Shown here piece after piece: positions 48,252 to 57,594 of a stretch of 64,000 nucleotides of DNA. Origin of the DNA: Vibrio fluminensis. GTDB taxonomy: Bacteria > Pseudomonadota > Gammaproteobacteria > Enterobacterales > Vibrionaceae. Every line of letters starts with the position of its first letter. The first letter of the stretch is position 1. Under the pieces are notes generated by a model. The model did no database searches. It saw only the letters and a list, made by a program, of their open reading frames with translations, and was not told the origin of the DNA. Location: positions 1 through 64,000 of the forward strand of contig NZ_JADILO010000024.1 of assembly GCF_015278125.1 (NCBI RefSeq), given 5' to 3'. The position numbers and the translations under genes are program-made.

Positions 48252-51200
48252 ATGTCAAAACCATCATTACTCAACTTAGTTAACCCAAACGGTGCTGGCG
48301 ATAAAAAACAGATCGGCAACCTACCTGGCGCAGCGCTGTCTTTAGCGATTGCCGAGCTAGCAGAGCAGCACCAGGGACACACACTACTTGCAACACCAGA
48401 CCCTCAGACGGCATTGAAGTTGCAACAAGAGCTGGAACAGTTCTCGAGCCAGACTGTCACTTTGTTTCCCGATTGGGAAACGTTGCCATACGACAACTTT
48501 TCACCACATCAAGAAATCATCTCCGATCGTATTGCGCGCTTATATCAGTTGCCGACACAAAATGAAGGCATCACGATAGTACCTGTTAGTACATTATTGC
48601 AGCGCCAATCTCCACGCGAGTTTTTGATGCAGCATACTTTGATGGTGAAAACGGGCGATCTCTACTCGCTAGACAAACTGCGCATGCAACTTGAAAAGTC
48701 CGGCTATCGTCATGCCGATCAAGTATTTGGTCCGGGTGAATACGCAAGCCGCGGTTCCATTATTGACCTTTTTCCAATGGGCTCACGCGACCCATTTCGC
48801 ATCGATTTCTTTGATGACGAGATAGATACCATTCGTACCTTCGATCCTGAAAACCAACGCTCGATTGAGGACGTAAGCGAGATTCGCCTGTTACCTGCAC
48901 ATGAATTTCCAACCAGTGAAGCGGCAATCGAAGATTTCCGAATTCGTTGGCGCCAACGCTTTGAAGCGCGCCGCGAACCTGAATCAGTATATATGCAGGT
49001 AAGCAAAGGAACCTGGCCTGCAGGTATTGAGTACTGGCAGCCGCTATTTTTTGAACAAACTGAAACACTGTTTGACTATATCTCGGATAACACGCAGTTA
49101 CTGACTGTTGGTAATATTGAAGCGGCAATTGACACCTTTTTAACCGATGTTGATTACCGTTACGATCAGCGCAAAGTGGATCCTCTACGCCCTTTACTGC
49201 CACCAGAAGAGCTGTGGCTAAAAAAAGACGAGCTATTCAGTCAATTTAAGTTACTACCACAAGCGGCACTATCAATAGACCCAGTGACTGAAAAACAAGG
49301 CCGCTTTAATCCGAATATTTCATCGTTACCAGAGCTTAAAGTTCAGCATCAGAACAAAGAGCCAATAGCCGCTTTGCGTCAATTTGCCGAAACCTACCAA
49401 GGTAAAATTATCTTCTCGGTTGAATCTGAAGGTCGCCGCGAAGCATTACTTGAGCTGCTACAACGCATTAAACTTCGCCCTATCGAGTGTGAAACGTTTT
49501 GTGACGCATTCGCGCACAAACAGAAGTTCACGCTGGTATTGGGTGCAGCCGAGCATGGTTTCCTATACGGTGACGAGCAGATTGCCTTCATCTGTGAAAG
49601 TGACCTATTAGGTGATCGCGTTATCCAACGCCGCCGCAAAGATCGCAAAACCACCAATAGTGATGCTGTTATTCGCAACTTGGCCGAATTAAAACCTGGC
49701 CAGCCAGTAGTACATATCGACCACGGTATCGGTCGCTACCTAGGGCTACAAACTCTAGAAGCGGGCGGTATGACGACCGAATATGTCACGCTTGAATACC
49801 AAAACGAAGCCAAGCTTTACGTACCCGTTGCCTCTTTGAACCTAATCAGTCGCTACTCAGGTGGTGCAGAAGAAAGTGCCCCACTACATAAACTGGGTGG
49901 TGAGGCTTGGGCCAAAGCACGCCGTAAAGCGGCAGAAAAAGTACGTGACGTCGCCGCAGAGCTACTTGATGTGTACGCCAAGCGCGAACTTAAACCCGGC
50001 TACAAATTTGCACTCGACCGCGGTCAATACGCAACCTTTAAATCGGGTTTCCCGTTTGAAGAGACCGATGATCAGTCGATGGCTATTAATGCCGTGTTAT
50101 CCGATATGTGCCAAGCCAAAGCAATGGATCGCCTCGTTTGTGGTGATGTCGGTTTTGGTAAAACAGAAGTGGCAATGCGTGCAGCGTTTGTTGCAACCGA
50201 CAACGGCAAACAAGTGGCGGTGTTAGTGCCGACTACGCTACTTGCCCAGCAACACTTTGAAAACTTCCGTGACCGCTTTGCCAACCTGCCAATTCGTGTC
50301 GAAGTGTTATCCCGCTTTAAAACCGCGAAAGAACAAAAACAAGTTCTGCAAGATATTGCCGATGGTAAAGTCGACCTCGTGGTTGGCACCCATAAATTGC
50401 TTTCCAGCGATATTCAATTCAAAGATCTCGGCTTGCTGATTGTTGATGAAGAACATCGTTTTGGCGTACGTCAAAAAGAGAAAATGAAAGCGATGCGTGC
50501 CGATGTGGATATTCTAACGCTTACCGCAACGCCAATTCCGAGAACGCTCAATATGGCGATGAGTGGCATGCGCGATCTTTCTATTATCGCCACCCCACCA
50601 GCACGTCGTTTAGCGATTAAAACCTTCGTCCGCCAACGAGACGATGCGACTGTACGTGAAGCGGTCTTGCGTGAAATTATGCGCGGTGGCCAAGTTTACT
50701 TTTTACACAACCAGGTTGAGACGATTGAAAAAGTCGCCGCCGATTTAGAAAAACTGGTACCAGAAGCACGCATCACCGTCGCTCACGGACAAATGCGTGA
50801 ACGCGAACTTGAAAAAGTAATGAACGATTTTTACCACCAACGTTTCAATTTATTGGTGTGTACCACTATCATCGAAACGGGTATCGACGTACCAACGGCG
50901 AATACCATCATTATGGACCGAGCCGATCACCTTGGTTTAGCACAGCTACATCAGTTGCGTGGTCGCGTGGGGCGTTCACATCATCAAGCTTATGCGTACT
51001 TGCTCACACCACACCCTAAAGCGATGACCAAAGATGCGATCAAACGACTAGATGCCATTGCATCGCTTGAAGATTTGGGCGCAGGCTTTACACTAGCCAC
51101 CCACGATTTAGAAATTCGTGGCGCTGGTGAGTTGCTAGGCGATGAACAAAGTGGTCAAATTCAATCGGTCGGATTCACTCTCTATATGGAGATGCTTGAG

Positions 51201-51716
51201 CAAGCAGTAGAAGCGCTCAAGGAAGGAAAAGAGCCATCGCTGGATGATTTGCTCCGTGAGCAAACTGAAGTCGAGATGCGAATTCCTGCGCTGTTACCGG
51301 ATGACTACATTCCAGATGTAAACACCCGTCTATCTATGTACAAACAGATTGCGAGTGTCATTGATAAAGATGAGTTAGATGGTTTGAAAGTCGAACTCAT
51401 CGATCGCTTTGGCTTATTGCCGGATGCAACCAAGAATTTACTTTCTGTTGCTGAACTGAAACTTTCAGCGGCTAAACTAAAAGTGAAGAAAATTGAAGCT
51501 CACGATAAGGGTGGATATATTGAGTTCTATCCTGATGCTGACATAAACCCAATGTACTTAGTTAAACTGTTACAATCTCAACCGCAAAAATTTGCAATGG
51601 AAGGGCCAACTAAGTTCAAATTCACGTTAGCATTGGTCGATAGACGTCAAAGAATTCAGTTTGTTACTGACATGCTGGCAGAATTCCAGCAAAATTTATT
51701 ACCAAAACAAAATTAA
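48252..51716 (+). CDS. mfd: Transcription-repair coupling factor
   Basis: 1154-residue ATP-dependent translocase that removes stalled RNA polymerase and recruits UvrA. N-terminal UvrB-like modules (FPDWETLPYDNFSPH, VFGPGEYASRGSIIDLFP). The RNA-polymerase-interacting domain is near residues 475-545 (PVVHIDHGIGRYLG). The helicase core has CGDVGFGKTEVAMRAA, VDEEHRFGV and TATPIPRTL, followed by the TRG motif region (ETGIDVPTANTII, QLRGRVGRS) and a C-terminal regulatory domain. Full length. Confidence 0.98.
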   Translation: MSKPSLLNLVNPNGAGDKKQIGNLPGAALSLAIAELAEQHQGHTLLATPDPQTALKLQQELEQFSSQTVTLFPDWETLPYDNFSPHQEIISDRIARLYQLPTQNEGITIVPVSTLLQRQSPREFLMQHTLMVKTGDLYSLDKLRMQLEKSGYRHADQVFGPGEYASRGSIIDLFPMGSRDPFRIDFFDDEIDTIRTFDPENQRSIEDVSEIRLLPAHEFPTSEAAIEDFRIRWRQRFEARREPESVYMQVSKGTWPAGIEYWQPLFFEQTETLFDYISDNTQLLTVGNIEAAIDTFLTDVDYRYDQRKVDPLRPLLPPEELWLKKDELFSQFKLLPQAALSIDPVTEKQGRFNPNISSLPELKVQHQNKEPIAALRQFAETYQGKIIFSVESEGRREALLELLQRIKLRPIECETFCDAFAHKQKFTLVLGAAEHGFLYGDEQIAFICESDLLGDRVIQRRRKDRKTTNSDAVIRNLAELKPGQPVVHIDHGIGRYLGLQTLEAGGMTTEYVTLEYQNEAKLYVPVASLNLISRYSGGAEESAPLHKLGGEAWAKARRKAAEKVRDVAAELLDVYAKRELKPGYKFALDRGQYATFKSGFPFEETDDQSMAINAVLSDMCQAKAMDRLVCGDVGFGKTEVAMRAAFVATDNGKQVAVLVPTTLLAQQHFENFRDRFANLPIRVEVLSRFKTAKEQKQVLQDIADGKVDLVVGTHKLLSSDIQFKDLGLLIVDEEHRFGVRQKEKMKAMRADVDILTLTATPIPRTLNMAMSGMRDLSIIATPPARRLAIKTFVRQRDDATVREAVLREIMRGGQVYFLHNQVETIEKVAADLEKLVPEARITVAHGQMRERELEKVMNDFYHQRFNLLVCTTIIETGIDVPTANTIIMDRADHLGLAQLHQLRGRVGRSHHQAYAYLLTPHPKAMTKDAIKRLDAIASLEDLGAGFTLATHDLEIRGAGELLGDEQSGQIQSVGFTLYMEMLEQAVEALKEGKEPSLDDLLREQTEVEMRIPALLPDDYIPDVNTRLSMYKQIASVIDKDELDGLKVELIDRFGLLPDATKNLLSVAELKLSAAKLKVKKIEAHDKGGYIEFYPDADINPMYLVKLLQSQPQKFAMEGPTKFKFTLALVDRRQRIQFVTDMLAEFQQNLLPKQN

Positions 51717-51722
51717 ACATTT

Positions 51723-51738
51723 CGGGGGAAAGCCCCCG
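51723..51738 (+). other. GC-rich hairpin between mfd and csiV
   Basis: CGGGGG (51723-51728) pairs with CCCCCG (51733-51738), loop AAAG. No U-tract follows, so it looks like a stability or partial attenuation element, placed right after the mfd stop and 14 bases before the csiV start. Confidence 0.6.
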
Positions 51739-51752
51739 TATATGGAGATGTG

Positions 51753-52520
51753 ATGAAAAAGCTGATCCCACTGCTTCTCTTCTTTGTAGCAATGCCAAGT
51801 TGGGCTGCGCGACAATTTGATATCGAAGTGATCATTTTTAAACGTGCAGTGGACGCAGAGCAAGTGACCGAATCTTGGCCCAATACTCTGCCACAAATTA
51901 ACATGGAGAAAGCTGGTAGCTTCGGTGACAGCAACTATCGTTCGCGTAAAGGCGTACAAATGTTGCCTCGCTCAAGTTACCGACTCGATGGCCAGGCGCA
52001 AAAACTGCGTAACCACGCAGGCTTTCAGGTATTAATGCACACTGCTTGGCGCCAAGGTGATAAGGGCCGATTATCTGCTCCAACGTTCCGCATCACTGGC
52101 GGCAAAGATTATTCAGCCCAGTTTAACCGTGACGGTTCACCTGTTGGCTCAGTCAACGAATCGATCATTGATGGTGTCAATGAGCAGACAATCTCTGGTC
52201 CACTTTACGAGCTAGATGGGAAACTACAAATTTATGTAGAACACTACTTATACGCCGACGTAGAGTTAGATCTGAAAGAGCCAAGTGTGCGTGACGTAAT
52301 TCTAGAAGATCGCCAAGTACAACTTGACGACCAATCAACGGTTGATGCGAATGAAACGGTTCAAGCAGGCTTGATGACCGAAGTGACGCCAACTGTCCAC
52401 ACAGAAGAATTCTTGAAAAGCTACCGTATGGATCAAAAGCGCCGTATGCGCAGTAGCGAAACTCACTTCTTAGATCACCCTCTGATGGGAATGATCATCC
52501 AAGTGCGCCGCGTGAATTAA
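51753..52520 (+). CDS. csiV: CsiV family periplasmic peptidoglycan-synthesis factor
   Basis: 255-residue exported protein. GGAG at 51744-51747 supports the ATG at 51753 rather than the overlapping GTG at 51750. Signal peptide MKKLIPLLLFFVAMPSWA, then RQFDIEVIIFKRAVDAEQVTESWP, the start typical of CsiV. In V. cholerae CsiV, encoded next to mfd, is a periplasmic activator acting through LpoA on PBP1a. The position and sequence pattern agree. Confidence 0.85.
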   Translation: MKKLIPLLLFFVAMPSWAARQFDIEVIIFKRAVDAEQVTESWPNTLPQINMEKAGSFGDSNYRSRKGVQMLPRSSYRLDGQAQKLRNHAGFQVLMHTAWRQGDKGRLSAPTFRITGGKDYSAQFNRDGSPVGSVNESIIDGVNEQTISGPLYELDGKLQIYVEHYLYADVELDLKEPSVRDVILEDRQVQLDDQSTVDANETVQAGLMTEVTPTVHTEEFLKSYRMDQKRRMRSSETHFLDHPLMGMIIQVRRVN

Positions 52521-52546
52521 TTACGCAACTCAGTCTATGAACGGGT

Positions 52547-52579
52547 AAACGCTCAACGCTTTAGTTGGGCGTTTTTTTT
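52547..52579 (+). terminator. Terminator after csiV
   Basis: AAACGCTCAAC (52547-52557) pairs with GTTGGGCGTTT (52564-52574) with one G-U pair, running into eight U's. Confidence 0.92.
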
Positions 52580-52627
52580 ATTAATCCTATATACTTTCTT
52601 TTCTGTAAGTGATTGTTCGTAGATAGT

Positions 52628-53167
52628 ATGAGCCCTGATTATCAAATCATTACACCTGAATTCGTACTGCGCTTGATAGACGCAGAGGAAAGCGAGCAAT
52701 TGCGCGAACTAGTTTCGCGCTCTACTAGCCTTCATCAATGGATAGAGTGGTGTCATCCTGAATTTAGCAGTATAGAAGCGGATCGATTTTTGTTGGCTAC
52801 CCGACTGAACTGGGTCAAAGCCGACGCTTATGGCTTCGGTATCTTCCGCCGTAGTGACGACCAACTTCTGGGTATGGTAGCCATCAACGAGCTCTATCAA
52901 ACCTTTAATATGGCAAGTCTTGGCTACTGGCTCGCTGATGAATATCAACATCAAGGATATGGGCGTAAAGCCCTGATGGCATTATGTGAGTTTTGCTTTG
53001 ATATTTTAAAACTTACTCGTTTAGAGATTGTATGCGATCCCGACAACCACGCTAGCCAAAAGCTCGCCATTGCCTGTGGCGCCAAATTCGAAACCCTCGC
53101 CGCCAATCGCTTTCTGTTTAACGGAAAACCCAAACAAGGTGCAGTTTACTCCATTATTCCTGAATAA
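52628..53167 (+). CDS. GNAT family N-acetyltransferase (RimJ/RimL-like)
   Basis: 179-residue acetyltransferase. The first ATG, at 52628, is chosen; the TTG at 52613 has no better support. The GNAT core includes LLGMVAINELYQTFNMASLGYWLADEYQHQGYGRKALMALCEF, with acetyl-CoA loop HQGYGRKA, and CDPDNHASQKLAIACGAKFE near the end. This pattern is typical of RimJ/RimL ribosomal-protein or related serine acetyltransferases. The substrate is unknown. Confidence 0.88.
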   Translation: MSPDYQIITPEFVLRLIDAEESEQLRELVSRSTSLHQWIEWCHPEFSSIEADRFLLATRLNWVKADAYGFGIFRRSDDQLLGMVAINELYQTFNMASLGYWLADEYQHQGYGRKALMALCEFCFDILKLTRLEIVCDPDNHASQKLAIACGAKFETLAANRFLFNGKPKQGAVYSIIPE

Positions 53168-53191
53168 ACGTTAATCGTCGCAGATAGCAAA

Positions 53192-53219
53192 AGAGCTCCC
53201 TAAGGAGCTCTCTATTTTT
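53192..53219. terminator. Terminator between the GNAT gene and ndh
   Basis: AGAGCTCC (53192-53199) pairs with GGAGCTCT (53204-53211), loop CTAA, then a U-rich tail. It lies between convergent genes. Confidence 0.8.
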
Positions 53220-53238
53220 ATCGCGATAGCACCATGGA

Positions 53239-54528
53239 TTAGTGCAGTTTTAGATTTGGTCGCAGTACGCGGTTAATGCGTCCCATCAGTACAATCAGCG
53301 CCGTTTTGAATACGCCATGCAACGCCATTTGGTGCATACGGTATAGTGAGATATACACCACACGAGCAATACGCCCTTCAATCATCATCGAACCTTTGGT
53401 TAGGTTACCCATTAGGCTACCAACGGTTGAGAAGCGGCTTAGTGAAACTAACGAACCTTTGTCTTGATATACGTATGGCTTCAGTTCACGGTTAGTAAGC
53501 ATTGCTACAATGTTACCAAATGCACGACTGGCCATTTGATGTGCCGCTTGAGCGCGTGGTGGTACGAATGAACCATCGGCTTGGGTACATTGCGCTAAGT
53601 CGCCAATAACAAAGATGCTGTCATCACGTGTCGTTTGTAGCGTGTCTTTAACCACAAGTTGGTTAATACGGTTACTCTCTAAGCCACCAATGTCTTTCAT
53701 GAAATCCGGTGCTTTGATACCTGCCGCCCATACCATGATTTGCGCAGAAATTTTTTCACCATCTTTGGTGGTTAGACCATCTTTATCTGCCTGCGTTACC
53801 ATTGTCGCAGTGCGCACATTCACCCCTAGTTTGGTCAGCTCTTGGTGCGCGGCACCTGAAATGCGTGGTGGCAGTGCTGGTAGAATGCGTTCACCCGCTT
53901 CAATCAGATTCACATTAAGCTTACTTGAATCTAGGTCACCGAAACCGTAAGTGCGTAATTCTTTAACTGCGTTGTGCAATTCTGCTGATAACTCAACACC
54001 AGTCGCACCCGCGCCAACGATCGCGATATCTACCGTACCTTGGCCGTTTTTCGCATGCAGTTTCAAAAACTCATTGTTCATGTTAGTGCGGAAACGGTGC
54101 GCTTGCTCTGGGCTATCGAGGAAAATACAGTTTTCACGCACGCCTGGGGTGTTGAAGTCGTTAGATGTTGAACCAATGGCTAAAACCAGTACATCATACT
54201 CAAGCTCACGCGTTGGCATAAGTAACGCGCCTTGCTCATCTTTCAACTCAGCAAGCTTGATCGTTTTACGCTCGCGATCAATGTCTTCTAAGCTACCCAG
54301 TTGAAAGTCGAAATGGTGATTCTTAGCATGTGCTCGATAGCTCAACGCATCGACACCTTCATCCAATGAGCCAGTCGCGACTTCGTGCAACAACGGCTTC
54401 CACAAATGGCTTGCTTTACGGTCAACCAAAGTTACCTTTGCACGGCCTTTACGACCAAGAGTTCGACCTAATTTAGTTGCAAGCTCAAGACCGCCTGCGC
54501 CGCCACCTACTACGATGATTCGTGTCAT
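53239..54528 (-). CDS. ndh: Type II NADH dehydrogenase (NDH-2)
   Basis: Non-proton-pumping NADH:quinone oxidoreductase of 429 residues, bound to the inner membrane. FAD-binding motif [18 protein letters not shown] at the N-terminus. NADH-binding Rossmann motif [17 protein letters not shown] near 170-186. FAD-contact IFVIGDLAQ near 305. A C-terminal amphipathic stretch ([30 protein letters not shown]) fits membrane attachment. It is followed upstream by ycfP as in E. coli. A perfect FNR box lies upstream. Confidence 0.96.
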   Translation of the reverse strand: MTRIIVVGGGAGGLELATKLGRTLGRKGRAKVTLVDRKASHLWKPLLHEVATGSLDEGVDALSYRAHAKNHHFDFQLGSLEDIDRERKTIKLAELKDEQGALLMPTRELEYDVLVLAIGSTSNDFNTPGVRENCIFLDSPEQAHRFRTNMNNEFLKLHAKNGQGTVDIAIVGAGATGVELSAELHNAVKELRTYGFGDLDSSKLNVNLIEAGERILPALPPRISGAAHQELTKLGVNVRTATMVTQADKDGLTTKDGEKISAQIMVWAAGIKAPDFMKDIGGLESNRINQLVVKDTLQTTRDDSIFVIGDLAQCTQADGSFVPPRAQAAHQMASRAFGNIVAMLTNRELKPYVYQDKGSLVSLSRFSTVGSLMGNLTKGSMMIEGRIARVVYISLYRMHQMALHGVFKTALIVLMGRINRVLRPNLKLH

Positions 54529-54771
54529 AGCAACTGTCCTCTAAAAAATAAAAACGAAAAAATTATTTGTTCCAAGCTAGCTTGGACAGAGCCCACCATC
54601 TGGCAGACCGATTAAATTTTTTTGGGCAACGCACATCAATAGCGTTAGAGGTTCTCTCAGTAAACTACGTGATTGGATAAAACTCGCGCTTGGCGAGTAT
54701 GCAGTCACACACGTAAAACATGTGCTAGCTAGCATAATTTGGGTAAGTTTTTTACTCACTCTCAATTTTTT

Positions 54772-54785
54772 TTGATATTTATCAA
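54772..54785 (-). promoter_or_regulatory. Perfect FNR box upstream of ndh
   Basis: TTGATatttATCAA matches the FNR consensus at every defined position. FNR represses ndh in E. coli when oxygen is absent. The site is 244 bases before the ATG, so the ndh leader would be long or a nearer promoter also exists. Confidence 0.75.
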
Positions 54786-54907
54786 ATTATTTTTATGCGA
54801 CTCATTATATAGAGCAAATTTAGCGACGCAACAAGAGAATGCAGTAAATTCATTAGAAAATGTATGGGATTATGTAATCAAAGATTTAATTTCTCAGTTT
54901 TAAAGCA

Positions 54908-54936
54908 TAAAAAACGGCACCCTCAAGGTACCGTTA
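54908..54936 (-). terminator. Terminator after ycfP
   Basis: AACGGCACC (54913-54921) pairs with GGTACCGTT (54927-54935) with one mismatch. On the minus strand it is followed by U's. Confidence 0.8.
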
Positions 54937-54978
54937 CTATTTTGCCAATCTTGTCACTCAGCGCTTTCAAAGCTGCAC

Positions 54979-55521
54979 TTAGTTAGCGAGTTTAAATGCC
55001 TTTACCGCCTGAAGATGCTGTGAGATCTTTTTGAACTTGTGCGCCTGCACTTCATCCCAAATGATGTCATAGTACTTGTTAAGCTCAGTAGCAGTGTCTT
55101 GGTTGTTATGGATCTCATCTTGCTTAGACAGAATCACTAAACAACGCTGACTATTTTTAGTACGGAACTCTTCCACGCATTTAGTCGCGATATCCTCGTA
55201 CTCTTCAGGACGATCGATACGCCCTTGCATAGTGCGTTCTGGATGCAAGTTAGGGTTAAAAACAACCTGCTTGATGCCGCATAAAAAACCAATACGCTCA
55301 GACCAGTAACCACCTAAACCAACGCCACAAATAATTGGGTTTGGATCGTCAGACTGTTCGATAACTTTATGCACTTCTTTTAATAGATGCTGCATATCAT
55401 GCTTAGGATGTAGCGTACTGTAATTGATGAATCGAACGTCATCGTCAATAAACTGAAGTTGAAGAACCTTCTCGTGGTTGCCCGGGCTGGTACTATCAAA
55501 TCCGTGTAAGTAAATAATCAT
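54979..55521 (-). CDS. ycfP: YcfP family esterase-like protein
   Basis: 180-residue alpha/beta-hydrolase-like protein of unknown function. The start at 55521 ([21 protein letters not shown]) matches E. coli YcfP and has GGGGAATAAAT before it. [16 protein letters not shown] is in the place of the nucleophile elbow but has Gly-x-Gly-Leu-Gly-Gly rather than a Ser, so a classical serine hydrolase is doubtful. [17 protein letters not shown] is a family stretch. Part of the ndh-ycfP-thiK-lpoB-ycfL-hinT neighbourhood. Confidence 0.92.
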   Translation of the reverse strand: MIIYLHGFDSTSPGNHEKVLQLQFIDDDVRFINYSTLHPKHDMQHLLKEVHKVIEQSDDPNPIICGVGLGGYWSERIGFLCGIKQVVFNPNLHPERTMQGRIDRPEEYEDIATKCVEEFRTKNSQRCLVILSKQDEIHNNQDTATELNKYYDIIWDEVQAHKFKKISQHLQAVKAFKLAN

Positions 55522-55672
55522 ATTTATTCCCCGATTTAACTGCAGGCTTGTTGCCAATTGTAGTTCGCTCTACTCACTACCCAGCAACAAACACAGTTAA
55601 ATCTAACACGAAAGCTAGGGTTTTAAAGGGCATAGAGAAACATTCTCGACATCGAACTGTGAAACAGTGATC

Positions 55673-56527
55673 TCACATGCAAAACTGCTGTTTCAATCGC
55701 TCGGCTTGTTGAATGTAGTAGTCATCTCCCCAGAGCTGATAGGCCAATAAATACCACAACATAGCCATCATGTTCGCTCGAGGCCGCCATGCTATGACGC
55801 CTTCAAACCAGTCATCAATACCCTCGATATTGCGTAATTGGCAATAACGATGGATGGCGTCCATCTCATTCACGCCCTCAACATCAATACTTAGTGTAAG
55901 ATCTAATCGTGGGTCACCAATCGTGGCATATTCCCAATCAATGACAAGCACACCATGCTTTGCTTGTACCATGTTGTAACCCGCCAAATCGAAATGACAC
56001 AAAGTGTACCCAACATCTGCAAGGCTAGGGGCATTACGCCAATCACGGTAAAGAGATTGATATTCTTCCGTTTTTAGTTCCGGTTTCAACTGCATCCAAT
56101 AATGATCAACTCGCGCGGTATAGTTGAACGGGGCGACCGGTATTCGAGTCGTTGGCAGGCTGTGAACTGCAGTGATGACTTCAAGGAGTTGATCAAAGGT
56201 AAGCTTGTCAGTGAGAGGCTCCCCTTCTAACCATTCCACTAATAAACCTTTATCACCAATGTATATGGGTTTAGGGCTTAAGCCTGAATCCTGAATAGTG
56301 GAGAGAATTTGAAACTCTTGAAAACGAGAGATCGAGAACGCTTGCGTAATTGGCGTAGCAGGACGCCAAACATACGCCTCGCCATTTGCTGCAACAATTT
56401 TCCAGCAACGGTTGGTCAGTCCCCCTGTCAACGTCTGAGCGTAGTCAGGGGGAATAGTAAAGAAACGCTCTAACGACATTAATGAATTGTCTAACTGACA
56501 TGCTTCACGCCATGACATTCGCGCCAT
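55673..56527 (-). CDS. thiK: Thiamine kinase-like phosphotransferase (YcfN/ThiK)
   Basis: 284-residue choline-kinase/APH-fold enzyme. The N-lobe has GGLTNRCWKI as glycine-rich loop, YVWRPAT with the Lys-equivalent position substituted by Arg/Trp, and the C-lobe has the Brenner motif LCHFDLAGYNMV (catalytic Asp) and VIDWEYATIGDPRLDL (metal Asp). E. coli ThiK salvages thiamine by phosphorylation. Position between ycfP and lpoB is the same as in E. coli. GGAACG precedes the ATG. Confidence 0.82.
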   Translation of the reverse strand: MARMSWREACQLDNSLMSLERFFTIPPDYAQTLTGGLTNRCWKIVAANGEAYVWRPATPITQAFSISRFQEFQILSTIQDSGLSPKPIYIGDKGLLVEWLEGEPLTDKLTFDQLLEVITAVHSLPTTRIPVAPFNYTARVDHYWMQLKPELKTEEYQSLYRDWRNAPSLADVGYTLCHFDLAGYNMVQAKHGVLVIDWEYATIGDPRLDLTLSIDVEGVNEMDAIHRYCQLRNIEGIDDWFEGVIAWRPRANMMAMLWYLLAYQLWGDDYYIQQAERLKQQFCM

Positions 56528-56552
56528 AAAACGTTCCTTCTACTTATCGATA

Positions 56553-57143
56553 TTACAAACCTAGAAAACTCTTTGACTCTTGTTTACGAATCTCGGTTTC
56601 ATCAGCCCATTCAATCAGACCTGTTTCCAAGTCCATTAGACGCATTGTCATTTTGTAATAAACGTCTTTGTCGCTACCGGCACTTTTTGCGATGCTCGAT
56701 AGGTTGCCGTAAAGCATGTACTGAGCGCCAACCATTTTACCGAATTGGATTGCATTACTTTGATTAACTAACTCATCATTGTTTTGGAAGTTAAGCTGAT
56801 CACGTACCGCTTCAACTCGACCCATATCAACAAAGCGGAACTTACCAGAGTTCAGCATTTTAGTGCTAATGGTATCGGTGATTGATTCAGTATCAATATG
56901 CTCACTGGTTTTGTTCTTCACTCGTTCAACAAAAACGATAGGACGAGAGTCACGAGTGATTGCCGCTACCGAACCTGATTGCAGCATACTATCAACCATT
57001 TCCCCAGCAATAGTTTGCAGGTCAGTAGAACCAAAATCGATTGTGGTTGTTTCAACCGCTTGCGCATCACCGTAACTTACTTGGTTAGAACAACCACCTA
57101 AAACAACAGCAAGACCAAGCAGGGCAATAACACTTTTATTCAT
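56553..57143 (-). CDS. lpoB: Penicillin-binding protein activator LpoB
   Basis: Outer-membrane lipoprotein of 196 residues that stimulates PBP1b in E. coli. Lipobox LGGC (Cys18) after a short signal peptide, a short linker, then the LpoB domain with AGEMVDSMLQSGSV, PIVFVERVKNKTSEHIDT and GAQYMLYGNLSS. The linker (about 19-40) is much shorter than in E. coli LpoB, which needs a long one to cross the periplasm. Ser after +2 Cys favours outer-membrane sorting. Confidence 0.92.
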   Translation of the reverse strand: MNKSVIALLGLAVVLGGCSNQVSYGDAQAVETTTIDFGSTDLQTIAGEMVDSMLQSGSVAAITRDSRPIVFVERVKNKTSEHIDTESITDTISTKMLNSGKFRFVDMGRVEAVRDQLNFQNNDELVNQSNAIQFGKMVGAQYMLYGNLSSIAKSAGSDKDVYYKMTMRLMDLETGLIEWADETEIRKQESKSFLGL

Positions 57144-57207
57144 TCTATGTTCCTTAATTTTTAATTGGTTTGACCAAGTCTTTGAATACTTAGTTCCTCA
57201 CCGAGTA

Positions 57208-57594
57208 TTAATCGTTATTATTTCGAATCTGAACTCTAAATTGAGTTGCCTTAGGGTTGACTGACACTTCTGAAATCGACACTGTTTCTTCGCCGCGAAT
57301 AATCAAACGTCGCCAATTACCCAGTTTGCTTACCTCTAAACCTTGCTCATCATACCAATAGAACCGGTATAACAAGTCTAGGTCAGAACTGATATTGCTA
57401 CTAAGGCTAACAATACCTTGTGTGTGTCCGTCGACCGCTGTCGTTGTAATGTCGTTCACGGTTAAACTGCGCGACATTGAGTCATTGGCGAATAGCACCT
57501 TATGAGTATCACCATCAATTCTTAATCCAGACGTGTTAGTTGCACATCCTGCTATCGCAAAGATAGATAAGATCACTAAAACGAATTTCTTCAT
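57208..57594 (-). CDS. ycfL: YcfL family lipoprotein (DUF1425)
   Basis: Small lipoprotein of 128 residues. Lipobox IAGC (Cys17) in MKKFVLVILSIFAIAGCATNTSG, then a beta-rich domain with YRFYWYDEQGLEVSKLGNWRRLIIRG, typical of DUF1425. The function is unknown. It overlaps the next upstream gene by one base and lies 64 bases before lpoB, as in E. coli. Confidence 0.9.
   Translation of the reverse strand: MKKFVLVILSIFAIAGCATNTSGLRIDGDTHKVLFANDSMSRSLTVNDITTTAVDGHTQGIVSLSSNISSDLDLLYRFYWYDEQGLEVSKLGNWRRLIIRGEETVSISEVSVNPKATQFRVQIRNNND

Larger units (their letters stand above)
54529..54978. other. 450-base region between ndh and ycfP
   Basis: Upstream of ndh it holds the ndh promoter region and the FNR box at 54772-54785. 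Its right end holds the ycfP terminator. A 62-codon minus-strand frame at 54577-54765 has no ribosome site and no family resemblance and is not called. Confidence 0.6.

Noticed and set aside
48760..49203. 147-codon minus-strand frame inside mfd
   Set aside because: Mirror of the conserved mfd N-terminal coding sequence.
54577..54765. 62-codon minus-strand frame upstream of ndh
   Set aside because: No ribosome site, no recognisable family and composition like flanking non-coding DNA.
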